This document shows positions 1-7,554 of a stretch of DNA of 20,305 nt, in pieces. The stretch is from positions 1 to 20,305 of the forward strand of contig BQJS01000079.1 of assembly GCA_021604825.1 (NCBI GenBank), written 5' to 3'. The stretch is from Phycisphaerae bacterium (GTDB taxonomy: Bacteria; Planctomycetota; Phycisphaerae; UBA1845). The position numbers were made by a program, and so were the translations under genes. Numbering within the stretch: position 1 is the stretch's first letter; each line of letters opens with the position of its first letter. The notes below the pieces were generated by a model. That model worked only from the letters and a program-made list of their open reading frames with translations. It ran no database searches and was not told the DNA's origin.

Positions 1-1
1 C

Positions 2-3000
2 CTCGGTGGTGAGATTCCGCAGGCATTCATGGGGAAAGACCGAGCCGCTGCCGAGACATTGGCCAAGGATTACTTGAGTATCTTCGGACCCGACCGCTTT
101 TACGTCGAGTTGCAGGATCATGGCATCCCCGAACAGCGCATTCTCAACCCCGAACTCACCGAGATGGCCACCCGCCTCGGCGTCGGTGTGATCGCGTCGA
201 ACGACGTGCATTACCTCGACGAAGGCGACGTCGAAGCCCATGACATTCTCTGCTGCATCAACACCGGCAAACTCGTGTCCGACGAAAACCGATTCAAGTT
301 TGAAACGGGTGAGTTCTACTTGAAGTCGCCCGAGCAGATGGCTGAGCTGTTCCCCGGCCAACCAGAAGCGCTGAGCAACACGCTGGCGATCGCCGAGATG
401 TGCAACGTCGAGTTCGATTTCAATCAGCGTTTCGCACCCGTCTACGATGTGCCCAAGACAACCACACCGGAGAAAGAACTCCACCGCATCGTTTATGAAG
501 CGGCTGAGCGCAAGTACGACGACCTGAACGATGAGGTCCGCGAGCGTATCGACTATGAACTCGAAGTGATTTCGAGCAAAGGGTTTTCGAGTTACTTCTT
601 GATCTGTTGGGATTTGGTACAGTACGCCCGCAACAACAACATTCCATGCGGGGCGCGCGGTAGTGGTTGCAGTTCGGTCGTCGCGTATTGTCTGGATATT
701 TCCGCACCCGATCCGCTGACGTATGGGTTGTACTTTGAGCGATTCATGGACCCGGACCGCGACGAAATGCCGGATATCGATGTCGATATCTGTCAGAACG
801 GACGGGCGAGGGTGATCGAATACGTGCGTGAGAAGTACGGTCATGTTGCGCAGATCATCACATTCGGAACGCTCAAAGCCAAGGCGGCGGTCAAGGATGT
901 TTCGCGGGTGATGGGTTTGGGTTTCGAGGAAGCCAACAAGCTGACCTCGCTCATTCCGGCTGAGCTGAAAATGACGATCGACAAAGCGATCGAGCAGGAG
1001 CCCGAACTTAAAAGCCTGTACGAGACGAATGAGCAGGTCAAGAAAATCATCGACATCAGTCGCAAGTTGGAAGGACTCGCGCGGCATGCTGGCGTTCATG
1101 CGGCGGGCGTGGTTGTGGCGGACAAGTCGCTCGATCAGTTCTTGCCGCTGTATCGCGGATCCGATGCCGACGCGGTGGTGACGCAGTTTGACGGTCCGAC
1201 GGTCGAGGCGGTGGGACTGTTGAAGATGGATTTTCTGGGTCTGCGGACGCTCAGCATTTTGCAGCGGTCGATTGACCTGGTGAAGGAACTGCGCGGAATC
1301 GAAGTTGACATCGAAGGCGTCGACTTGACCGACCAGGGCGTATACACGCTATTCGCGGCGGGACAAACGAAGGGTGTGTTTCAGTTTGAGTCCGGCGGCA
1401 TGCGCGACGTGATCATGCGGATGCGCCCGAACCGCATTCAGGATTTGATTGCAGCCAACGCGCTCTATCGACCTGGTCCGATGAAGTACATCGACGATTA
1501 TGTTGCCAGAAAGCATGGCGGCGATTGGTCAACACCGCATCCTGAGATGACCAAGGTGCTTGAAGAAACCTACGGCATCATGGTGTATCAGGAGCAGGTG
1601 TCGCGAATGGTCAACCGCTTGGGCGGCGTTGAACTCAAGCAGGCATTCCGATTGGCCAAACTCATCAGCAAGAAAAAGACAGACAAGATCGAAGCCAACC
1701 GCGGCCCGTTTGTGAAGGGCTGCAAGTCCAACGGTTTGGATGAATCCACCGCTGAGAAGATTTACGACGACATTCTCGAATTCGGTGGATACGCATTCAA
1801 CAAAGCCCACTCCACCGGGTACGCCATCGTCGCGTTTCAGACGGCGTTTATGAAGCATTACTACCCCGTCGAATTCATGGCCGCCTTGCTGACGTTTGAA
1901 ATGGGGACGGCGGCCAAGGTTCAGGAATACATAGACGAGTGCAAACGACTGGGCATCGACATCGCACCGCCGGATGTGAACGCTAGCGGCAACGACTTCA
2001 CGCCCGACGTACGCGACCCGAACCGCAAGGTGATTCGATTCGGCTTGGGCGCGATCAAAGGCGTCGGCAGCAAAGCCGTCGATGCCATCGTGCGAGCCCG
2101 CGAAGAGGGCGGACCGTTTACGTCGATTTTCGACTTTTGCGAACGCGTCGATTTGTCAGCCGTCAATCGCGGAGTGGTCGAAGCGCTGACGTGCTGCGGG
2201 GCGTTCGACGATACCGGTGCGATGCGCAAGGCGCTGATGAATGTCGTAGACGACGCCATTCAAGGCGGTGCACGCGCGCAAGAAGATAAGAAAGCCGGTC
2301 AGTTCAGCCTGTTCGGCGGCGGCGATGATCCTGGTGAAACGGAGCAATCGACGCACCAACTGCCGCAGGATGAATGGAGCGAAGCCGAGATGCTCGCCCG
2401 CGAGAAAGCGGTGCTCGGGTTTTTCGTCACGCGGCATCCGTTGACGAGTTGCAGCGACCTGGTGGAGTCGTGTTCGACGGCAGCAACGGTGGACCTTGTG
2501 ACCTACGAAGACAGTGCGAGCGTGATCCTTGGCGGATTAATCACCGACATTCGTTACATCCTTTTGCGCAACGGCCGCAAGCAAGGGCAGCGCATGGCCA
2601 TCGTGACGCTCGAGGATCTCAAGGGCAAGATCGAAGTGACGATTTCGCCCAAGGAGTTGGATGAGTATCGTCATCTGCTCAAACCGGACGCGATTATTTT
2701 TGTAAAGGGTTCGGTCAATCGAAAGCGCGAAGAGCCGTCAGTGCGGGTTGGTGAAGTCATTGCGGCTGAGAACGCGCCATCGGTATTGTGCGACAGCGTG
2801 ATCGTCCGCATCGATGAAATGCGCGATAGCAGCGAGGTCATCGAGAAACTATTCGACGTGACGGATCGGCATCGCGGTGGGTGTCCACTGTACGTCGAAA
2901 TTCAAACCGACGAACACGAAATCGCCACCATCAAGTGCAGCGACGACATGTCGGTCGAGCCGTCGCCCGAATGCCTTCACGAGTTGGCTCAACTGATCGG

Positions 3001-3172
3001 CGAGACCCGCGTGATTTGTACGGGCCCCAAGCGGCATCCCATTCCCTGGCCCAGCATCATGCCGAAACCGTCGCCACATGCGACCAAGCCGGTCACACCA
3101 AACGAACCTGACGACCGACTCGCACCGCCTCCCGCCCCGGAGTCGAGCATGTTGCAGCAAGAATTTGTTTAG
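2..3172 (+). CDS. dnaE: DNA polymerase III subunit alpha (5' partial)
   Basis: Catalytic subunit of the replicative DNA polymerase. The frame is open to the left edge, so the true start lies outside the window; the visible part is 1056 residues, and about 150 N-terminal residues are missing by comparison with E. coli DnaE. The end of the PHP domain is visible (ELQDHGIPEQ, SNDVHYL). The polymerase active site follows: PDIDVDI near residue 257, with Asp258 and Asp260, and a third acidic residue in KMDFLGL (Asp410). The spacing of these acids fits E. coli D401/D403/D555. QFSLF at 767-771 matches the beta-clamp binding consensus. An OB-fold lies near residues 840-900. The C-terminal tail is proline-rich and poorly conserved. 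The first internal ATG, at 29, lies inside the PHP domain and is not a real start. The gene ends in TAG and converges on the lipoprotein gene at 3236. Confidence 0.97.
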   Translation, partial: LGGEIPQAFMGKDRAAAETLAKDYLSIFGPDRFYVELQDHGIPEQRILNPELTEMATRLGVGVIASNDVHYLDEGDVEAHDILCCINTGKLVSDENRFKFETGEFYLKSPEQMAELFPGQPEALSNTLAIAEMCNVEFDFNQRFAPVYDVPKTTTPEKELHRIVYEAAERKYDDLNDEVRERIDYELEVISSKGFSSYFLICWDLVQYARNNNIPCGARGSGCSSVVAYCLDISAPDPLTYGLYFERFMDPDRDEMPDIDVDICQNGRARVIEYVREKYGHVAQIITFGTLKAKAAVKDVSRVMGLGFEEANKLTSLIPAELKMTIDKAIEQEPELKSLYETNEQVKKIIDISRKLEGLARHAGVHAAGVVVADKSLDQFLPLYRGSDADAVVTQFDGPTVEAVGLLKMDFLGLRTLSILQRSIDLVKELRGIEVDIEGVDLTDQGVYTLFAAGQTKGVFQFESGGMRDVIMRMRPNRIQDLIAANALYRPGPMKYIDDYVARKHGGDWSTPHPEMTKVLEETYGIMVYQEQVSRMVNRLGGVELKQAFRLAKLISKKKTDKIEANRGPFVKGCKSNGLDESTAEKIYDDILEFGGYAFNKAHSTGYAIVAFQTAFMKHYYPVEFMAALLTFEMGTAAKVQEYIDECKRLGIDIAPPDVNASGNDFTPDVRDPNRKVIRFGLGAIKGVGSKAVDAIVRAREEGGPFTSIFDFCERVDLSAVNRGVVEALTCCGAFDDTGAMRKALMNVVDDAIQGGARAQEDKKAGQFSLFGGGDDPGETEQSTHQLPQDEWSEAEMLAREKAVLGFFVTRHPLTSCSDLVESCSTAATVDLVTYEDSASVILGGLITDIRYILLRNGRKQGQRMAIVTLEDLKGKIEVTISPKELDEYRHLLKPDAIIFVKGSVNRKREEPSVRVGEVIAAENAPSVLCDSVIVRIDEMRDSSEVIEKLFDVTDRHRGGCPLYVEIQTDEHEIATIKCSDDMSVEPSPECLHELAQLIGETRVICTGPKRHPIPWPSIMPKPSPHATKPVTPNEPDDRLAPPPAPESSMLQQEFV

Positions 3173-3180
3173 TAGGGTCC

Positions 3181-3215
3181 GCTGTGCGGACCGTTTCCCC
3201 GAAGGTCCGCACAGC
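3181..3215. repeat. Hairpin between convergent genes
   Basis: A perfect 12-bp inverted repeat (3181-3192 against 3204-3215, 11-nt loop) fills most of the 63-nt gap between the dnaE stop and the lipoprotein stop. A shorter alternative stem, GGTCCGC/GCGGACC, overlaps its left arm, and the sequence just before it (GTAGGGTCCG) resembles the start of the REP-like palindromes near 13704 and 14891. No T-run follows on either strand. It may stop transcription from both sides, or simply be a REP-like repeat. Confidence 0.6.
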
Positions 3216-3235
3216 CGTCCCAGCTATTTGATTTA

Positions 3236-4132
3236 CTATGACGCTTCAAACTCAACCATTCCAGTTGGGTTATTGGCTGATTGGTTCGCCATGTCCTGAC
3301 TTACCCCAATTCCGACATCCTCGATATCCATGTCGATCAGCGGCTTCAGTGCAAACGGTGCTGGGCTGTCATCGGGGTCGGGTTCGACGCTGATGACTGC
3401 GGCGTGACCGACGAGCATGACGGCTGGGTCGATCAAATCTTGTCCCGGGAATGGTGGAAAACCGTCTGGTCCCGCGGTGGCTCCGGCGCCGTCATCATCG
3501 GCGGCATCGACGTTGGTGAACCGTCCGGTGCTCATGGGACCGTCATCACCAACGACCCAACCTTCGTATGCCCAACCGGCTGGCAGCGTTGGTAGATTCA
3601 GCGACGCGATCATTCCGTTGTCGGTGACTTCCAGCCACCAGATACCTTGGTCAAAGTCATCGTCGGTGTCGGCTGTCGTCGGCGTGTTTAAAATAAATGT
3701 GCCATTGGCGTCGGCGAATTCATCATTCAATGCCGCCGCGTGCCCAATCGTTAGGGCGGCCATGCTCCCGTTGAAATCACCTGCGAGCACGTGGGTGTCG
3801 GAAGGTTCGGGCGGGTCGTTCTGCTCGGGTTCGATCGTCAGTACGAAGGTTGTCGACGCGTCGGCGGTGGCAGTGTCGATGTCGAATTCACTTGGCATGG
3901 CCATTCCGTCTGTGTCGATTGCGAATCGACCCGAACTGATCGGAGCGCCGTCAACGATGAGCCATCCTTCATAAAGGAAACCCTCGCCCAATGACTCCAA
4001 CCCTTCAAACGACATCCGCAGCGTGCTGGTCGTGTCGCCATTGTTTGCTGGGGGCAGCATGTCGCAGCCGGCTAGCCCGACAAAAGTAAGCCCGAGCACA
4101 ACACCAAATCTTGATAACAAACTTCTACTCAT
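3236..4132 (-). CDS. Lipoprotein with duplicated YEGW...STGRF domain
   Basis: A 298-residue predicted lipoprotein. The chosen ATG at 4132 is followed by a short basic stretch, a hydrophobic segment and a lipobox LAGC with Cys23, and is preceded by GGAG about 7 nt upstream; a longer reading from 4291 would bury the signal peptide. The mature part is acidic and contains two related segments. The first starts near residue 51 (GFLYEGWLIVDGAPISSGRF) and the second near residue 186 (GWAYEGWVVGDDGPMSTGRF); each is followed by an EP-rich stretch that is rich in D and P. The YEGW…G.P.S.GRF motif resembles proteins often annotated as anti-sigma-factor-like, from memory and not checked. No enzyme motif was seen. 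It is probably an envelope-anchored binding or structural protein of unknown function, transcribed towards dnaE. Confidence 0.85.
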   Translation of the reverse strand: MSRSLLSRFGVVLGLTFVGLAGCDMLPPANNGDTTSTLRMSFEGLESLGEGFLYEGWLIVDGAPISSGRFAIDTDGMAMPSEFDIDTATADASTTFVLTIEPEQNDPPEPSDTHVLAGDFNGSMAALTIGHAAALNDEFADANGTFILNTPTTADTDDDFDQGIWWLEVTDNGMIASLNLPTLPAGWAYEGWVVGDDGPMSTGRFTNVDAADDDGAGATAGPDGFPPFPGQDLIDPAVMLVGHAAVISVEPDPDDSPAPFALKPLIDMDIEDVGIGVSQDMANQSANNPTGMVEFEAS

Positions 4133-4304
4133 CAATTCACTCCGATTGTTGAAAGTGGAAAACTGCACACGCCCCGGAAACGCAGATACACGCCGGGTAG
4201 TGTCACTCTTCGTTGGTCGAAGTGAGGTGAAGGGCCTTACAAGAAATATGAAGAAATGTGCGGATTTATTGAAGCAGGTTCTACTGTGCAAACCGGTTTT
4301 GTCT

Positions 4305-4455
4305 CGTCATTCCCGCGAAAGCGGGAAACCAGGATCGAATGACAGTGCTGCGCTGGTCTCAAAACCGCATATCGTCGTGATGGGTTTTCTGGCCGGTATT
4401 GGCTTGCGGGTTGGGTGACGCATGCTTCTGGATTCCCGCGTGCGCGGGAATGACG
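4305..4455. repeat. dRS3-like palindrome pair in inverted orientation
   Basis: Two palindromes with the form ATTCCC-N8-GGGAA(T/A) lie at 4309-4328 and 4432-4451. The first extends outward as CGTC and inward as CCAG, and the second is its reverse complement, giving 29-bp terminal inverted repeats that match at 25 of 29 positions by hand alignment. The 90-odd bases between them contain a further AAAACC…GGTTTT pair. The consensus ATTCCC-N8-GGGAAT is that of the Neisseria dRS3 repeat. The unit looks like a small non-coding repeat cassette (MITE or NIME-like). Confidence 0.7.
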
Positions 4456-4512
4456 GCGGACTTCAGTGACGGCGGACGGTAATGACGGTGGATTGTAATG
4501 ACGGGAGTTTGC
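4449..4512 (+). repeat. 16-bp tandem repeat, four units
   Basis: Four consecutive 16-base units begin at 4449, 4465, 4481 and 4497. All contain (A/G)TGACGG at the same offset; the first three continue (C/T)GGA, and the last unit is the most diverged. The first unit overlaps the outer end of the dRS3-like palindrome, so the array may have grown from the palindrome's flank by slippage. Confidence 0.65.
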
Positions 4513-4966
4513 ACAGCGGGTCGTGCGGAATGCCATCTCGCTATGGAATGACACATAGCAGTAGGGGCGCAAACTTGAAGCCCCGCACCCCAAGCTCCGT
4601 GACTGTAGTACCGGAAAAAGGCCCCATTCTGTCTTGCGGGAATGCCTTCCGAGTACATCACACGGCCCCTGACCGCGAGGCTTCCATCAATGAGTTCCGA
4701 CGTAATTGTCGAAACAAGGTTCAATGACCTGACGTTTTGCACGCCTTAAGCCTGTATTCAATTGTCTACTCCAACAACAGTATGAAACACGTTTTGTCAT
4801 TAGGCAAATGAAAGTGCGCGCAATTCAAGCGCGAATTAAATCGACGACATTGATAATCATTGATGGCATGGAGTTACGCCACTTGGGTGCGCAAACAAAA
4901 GTTGATCACGCATCAATCGGGCGATTGTGAATTTTGCGACTGGCCAATCGTGTCGATAGTGTTGCT

Positions 4967-7183
4967 TTACGATTCCTGCGTTGCGCAGATGGTTGCGTAA
5001 ATGTCGCAGCGTTTGATTAACTCTTCGTGGGTGCCCTGATCGATTAGCCGGCCTTGATCGAGAACGATGATCCGTTGAGCGAATCGAATCGTGCTCAATC
5101 GGTGGGCGATCAGAATGGTTGTGCGCCCCGTGGCATATTCTCGGACCGCGTCCTGAATTTGTCGTTCCGATTCGCTGTCGATTTGGCTGGTGGCTTCGTC
5201 GAAGATCAGGATCGGTGCGTCGCGCAGCATGGCCCGGGCGATGCAAAGGCGTTGACGTTGACCGCCCGAGAGCGTGCTGCCTCGTTCGCCAACCAGCTCG
5301 TCGTAAGTGTCGGACTTGGCGTTGATGAATTCTTCCGCATGGGCGCGACGGGCTGCATCTTTGATGGCGTCTTCGTCCGCGCTGCGCGTCCCATAAGCGA
5401 TGTTTTCCGCGATGGTCATGGCGAATACAACGGGGTCTTGCGTAACCATGCTCATTTGGCGGCGGAGGCTGGCAAGCTTGGCGCTGCGGATATCGATGCC
5501 ATCGACGAATACCGCGCCATGCTCGGGGTCGTAGAAACGCACTAGCAATTTTGTCAGCGTGGTCTTACCGCTACCGTTCGCGCCGACCAGCGCGACCGTT
5601 TCACCTTTGTTGATCGTCAGGTTGATTTCAGAAAGCGCCGGCGTATCTGTTTCCGGATAGGTGAACGTGACGTTCTTGAATTCGATGCGTTCCTTGATCG
5701 GTTGAAGCTCGAGCGCACCTTCGAGCAGTTCCGCCTCTTCGGGCGTGTCGATGACTTCAAAGATGCGCTGGGCACCTGCGGCTGACCGCATGACCCGCGG
5801 ATAGACGTCGGCCATCTTTCGCAATGGGTCGATGAGCATGCCCAAGACGATGACCAATGTGCCGAACTCTTCCAGCTTGATGTCCTCGCGCAAGACTTGA
5901 GCACCAAGCCAAGCAAAGACAGCCGCGATTCCCACGATGCCCATCATCTCAAGGGCCGGCCTGAGGAAGGCCTCGAGCTTGGCGATTTTGAGTTGCTGCT
6001 TGAACATCTTGCGATCGATCGTCCACAGGTGTTTGCGCTCCTGGTTTTCGGCGTTGTATGTTTTTACGACGCCGATCGCGCCCAAGGCGGTTCCCAGGGC
6101 ACCGATCATGGAGCCATAGGTTTGCAGCAACCGATTGTTGGCCTTTCGAATTTTCCGCCCGACGATCCAAAACAGAAAAATCGCGACCGGTGAAATCAGC
6201 AGCATGGTGATCGTCATGCGGGCATCGAGAAACAACGCCCATCCGAACAGGAAGATCGCTTTGATCGGTTCGCGCAGCATCTTCCCAAAGATGCTCATCA
6301 GACCACGCTGCATCTCCTGGGCATCTTGCACGAATCGCGAAACCAAGTCGGATGTGTCGCGCGTGAAGAAAGACATTGGAAGGCGCAGGATCTTTCGGTA
6401 CAGAAGGCGACGCATGTCCATGACGGAGCGAAGTACGCCGGCGGCTATGAAGTATTGAGCGACGAACCGCGCCACGTTGCTCAAGAGATTGACAACAACG
6501 ACAAATCCGAGAACCCAATATAGCGCCGTGACCCTGCCGCCCTGACGATTTGCCCGCGGAACAAAGCTCGTTGCCCAACCTGCAATCCGCCAGTTTCGCG
6601 AAGCAGTCCGAAGTTTGACGGTAATCGTTTTCGGGTTCTCGACGCCGCTCGGACTCGACGTGCGTACAATCACGTTCGTATAGCCATCTGCTTCCGCAAT
6701 CGTCTTCAGAAAATTCGCGGGATCGACGGTTGTCCACGAATGAGCTGTTCGAGTGACCAGAGGCCCGCCGGGCACGTCTTCAAACAACAGTTTGTATGAA
6801 TCAATGGTGTCGAGCGTCTGCACGCCGTTGGTTGCCAAATCGGAAGACGATGGCAGGTCAACGATCATGAGCTGTTGCTTGAGTGTGTCGATCCCATCGA
6901 TTTGCCTGCGGACATCCAATTCAACGCCCAAGCGGTTTTCCGCGACGGAGCGATCAACCCAGCCGTGCAGACCTTCGTCCGAAAGCATGACTTTCAGTAC
7001 TGGCAGGACGCTGACGATGCCGGCTGAGTTAAGGAAGCCGTACACGATCGATGCGACAAGTCCGATCAGCACCAAGCGGCGGTGTGGCCAGACCAATCGC
7101 AGCATCCGGCGAAAATGCGGCGTGCGGATGCTCGAGCGTTTGGCTCGGTTCTTATCGTCAGCGCTAATGAGTTCGGTTTGCAT
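4967..7183 (-). CDS. MsbA-like ABC exporter half-transporter with large first loop
   Basis: An ABC exporter with fused membrane and ATPase domains, 738 residues, where 570-620 is usual for this family. A first membrane helix lies near residues 37-60, and the other helices near 222-245, 305-340 and 410-450. The ATPase domain has Walker A GANGSGKT (534-541), Q-loop TQDP (581-584), signature LSGGQRQR (638-645), Walker B ILIFDEATS (658-666) and the switch histidine in AHRLSTI (His694). The D-loop reads SQID where SALD is more common. The extra length is a soluble segment of about 155 residues (65-220) between helices 1 and 2, which should lie outside the cytoplasm. The family exports lipids, peptides or drugs as a dimer; the substrate cannot be told from sequence. 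The ATG at 7183 lacks a clear ribosome binding site. The gene is monocistronic and divergent from the metalloprotease gene. Confidence 0.93.
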   Translation of the reverse strand: MQTELISADDKNRAKRSSIRTPHFRRMLRLVWPHRRLVLIGLVASIVYGFLNSAGIVSVLPVLKVMLSDEGLHGWVDRSVAENRLGVELDVRRQIDGIDTLKQQLMIVDLPSSSDLATNGVQTLDTIDSYKLLFEDVPGGPLVTRTAHSWTTVDPANFLKTIAEADGYTNVIVRTSSPSGVENPKTITVKLRTASRNWRIAGWATSFVPRANRQGGRVTALYWVLGFVVVVNLLSNVARFVAQYFIAAGVLRSVMDMRRLLYRKILRLPMSFFTRDTSDLVSRFVQDAQEMQRGLMSIFGKMLREPIKAIFLFGWALFLDARMTITMLLISPVAIFLFWIVGRKIRKANNRLLQTYGSMIGALGTALGAIGVVKTYNAENQERKHLWTIDRKMFKQQLKIAKLEAFLRPALEMMGIVGIAAVFAWLGAQVLREDIKLEEFGTLVIVLGMLIDPLRKMADVYPRVMRSAAGAQRIFEVIDTPEEAELLEGALELQPIKERIEFKNVTFTYPETDTPALSEINLTINKGETVALVGANGSGKTTLTKLLVRFYDPEHGAVFVDGIDIRSAKLASLRRQMSMVTQDPVVFAMTIAENIAYGTRSADEDAIKDAARRAHAEEFINAKSDTYDELVGERGSTLSGGQRQRLCIARAMLRDAPILIFDEATSQIDSESERQIQDAVREYATGRTTILIAHRLSTIRFAQRIIVLDQGRLIDQGTHEELIKRCDIYATICATQES

Positions 7184-7554
7184 GGCGAGGCGACATTGGG
7201 AAGATCGGTCGGTCCCTGGATGCGGCTATTAAATTCGATTTTCAGGGTTATTAGGCGTTTGAAGCGACAACTAACGACAATCTGGCGGCCATCCGATCTA
7301 GTTCCGAAAATCCGTTTCCGATAATATCGTAGGCGATTGGCATCATATCCGGCGGATAGTTGCAGGGCAACGGTGGCGATTTGGGGCTTTTGGAGAAATC
7401 CGGCGACCCATTTTATTTCATCGATATTCGCATCCGGCAGATGATGCCACGCACTGACCAGACATTGATTGACTTGTGAACTTCCACGTTGCGTATTCGG
7501 TCATCTGATCAACAAGCAGCGGGTTACTTTTTAAAATTTAGGAGATGGTCGAAC
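7184..7554. other. Divergent intergenic region, no clear signals
   Basis: About 370 bp between the divergently transcribed ABC transporter and metalloprotease genes, so it should hold promoters for both. A TTGACT lies at 7469-7474, but only a weak TATTCG follows, with a 19-nt gap, so no promoter is called. A TTTAGGAG ribosome binding site stands at 7537-7544, ten bases before the metalloprotease ATG. Confidence 0.5.

Larger units (their letters stand above)
4133..4966. other. Gene-poor spacer of about 830 bp
   Basis: Spacer between the upstream end of the lipoprotein gene and the 3' end of the ABC transporter gene, both on the minus strand. It holds the dRS3-like inverted pair and the 16-bp tandem repeat listed separately. 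The short open frames here (about 80-130 codons) overlap each other on both strands, run through the repeats and show no protein family features, so none is called. The right part, 4740-4966, is visibly AT-richer. No convincing promoter for the lipoprotein gene was recognised. Confidence 0.6.

Noticed and set aside
4023..4742. Overlapping short open frames in the repeat-rich spacer
   Set aside because: They run through palindromes and tandem repeats on both strands and have no signal, motif or start context.
4846..4864. Sequence resembling a Fur box (14 of 19 positions, core TTGATAATCATT)
   Set aside because: It lies about 100 bp past the 3' end of the ABC transporter gene and more than 700 bp from the lipoprotein start, so it is upstream of no gene; a chance match in AT-rich DNA is likely.
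7469..7499. TTGACT…TATTCG as a promoter for the metalloprotease
   Set aside because: The spacer of 19 nt is too long and the -10 is poor.
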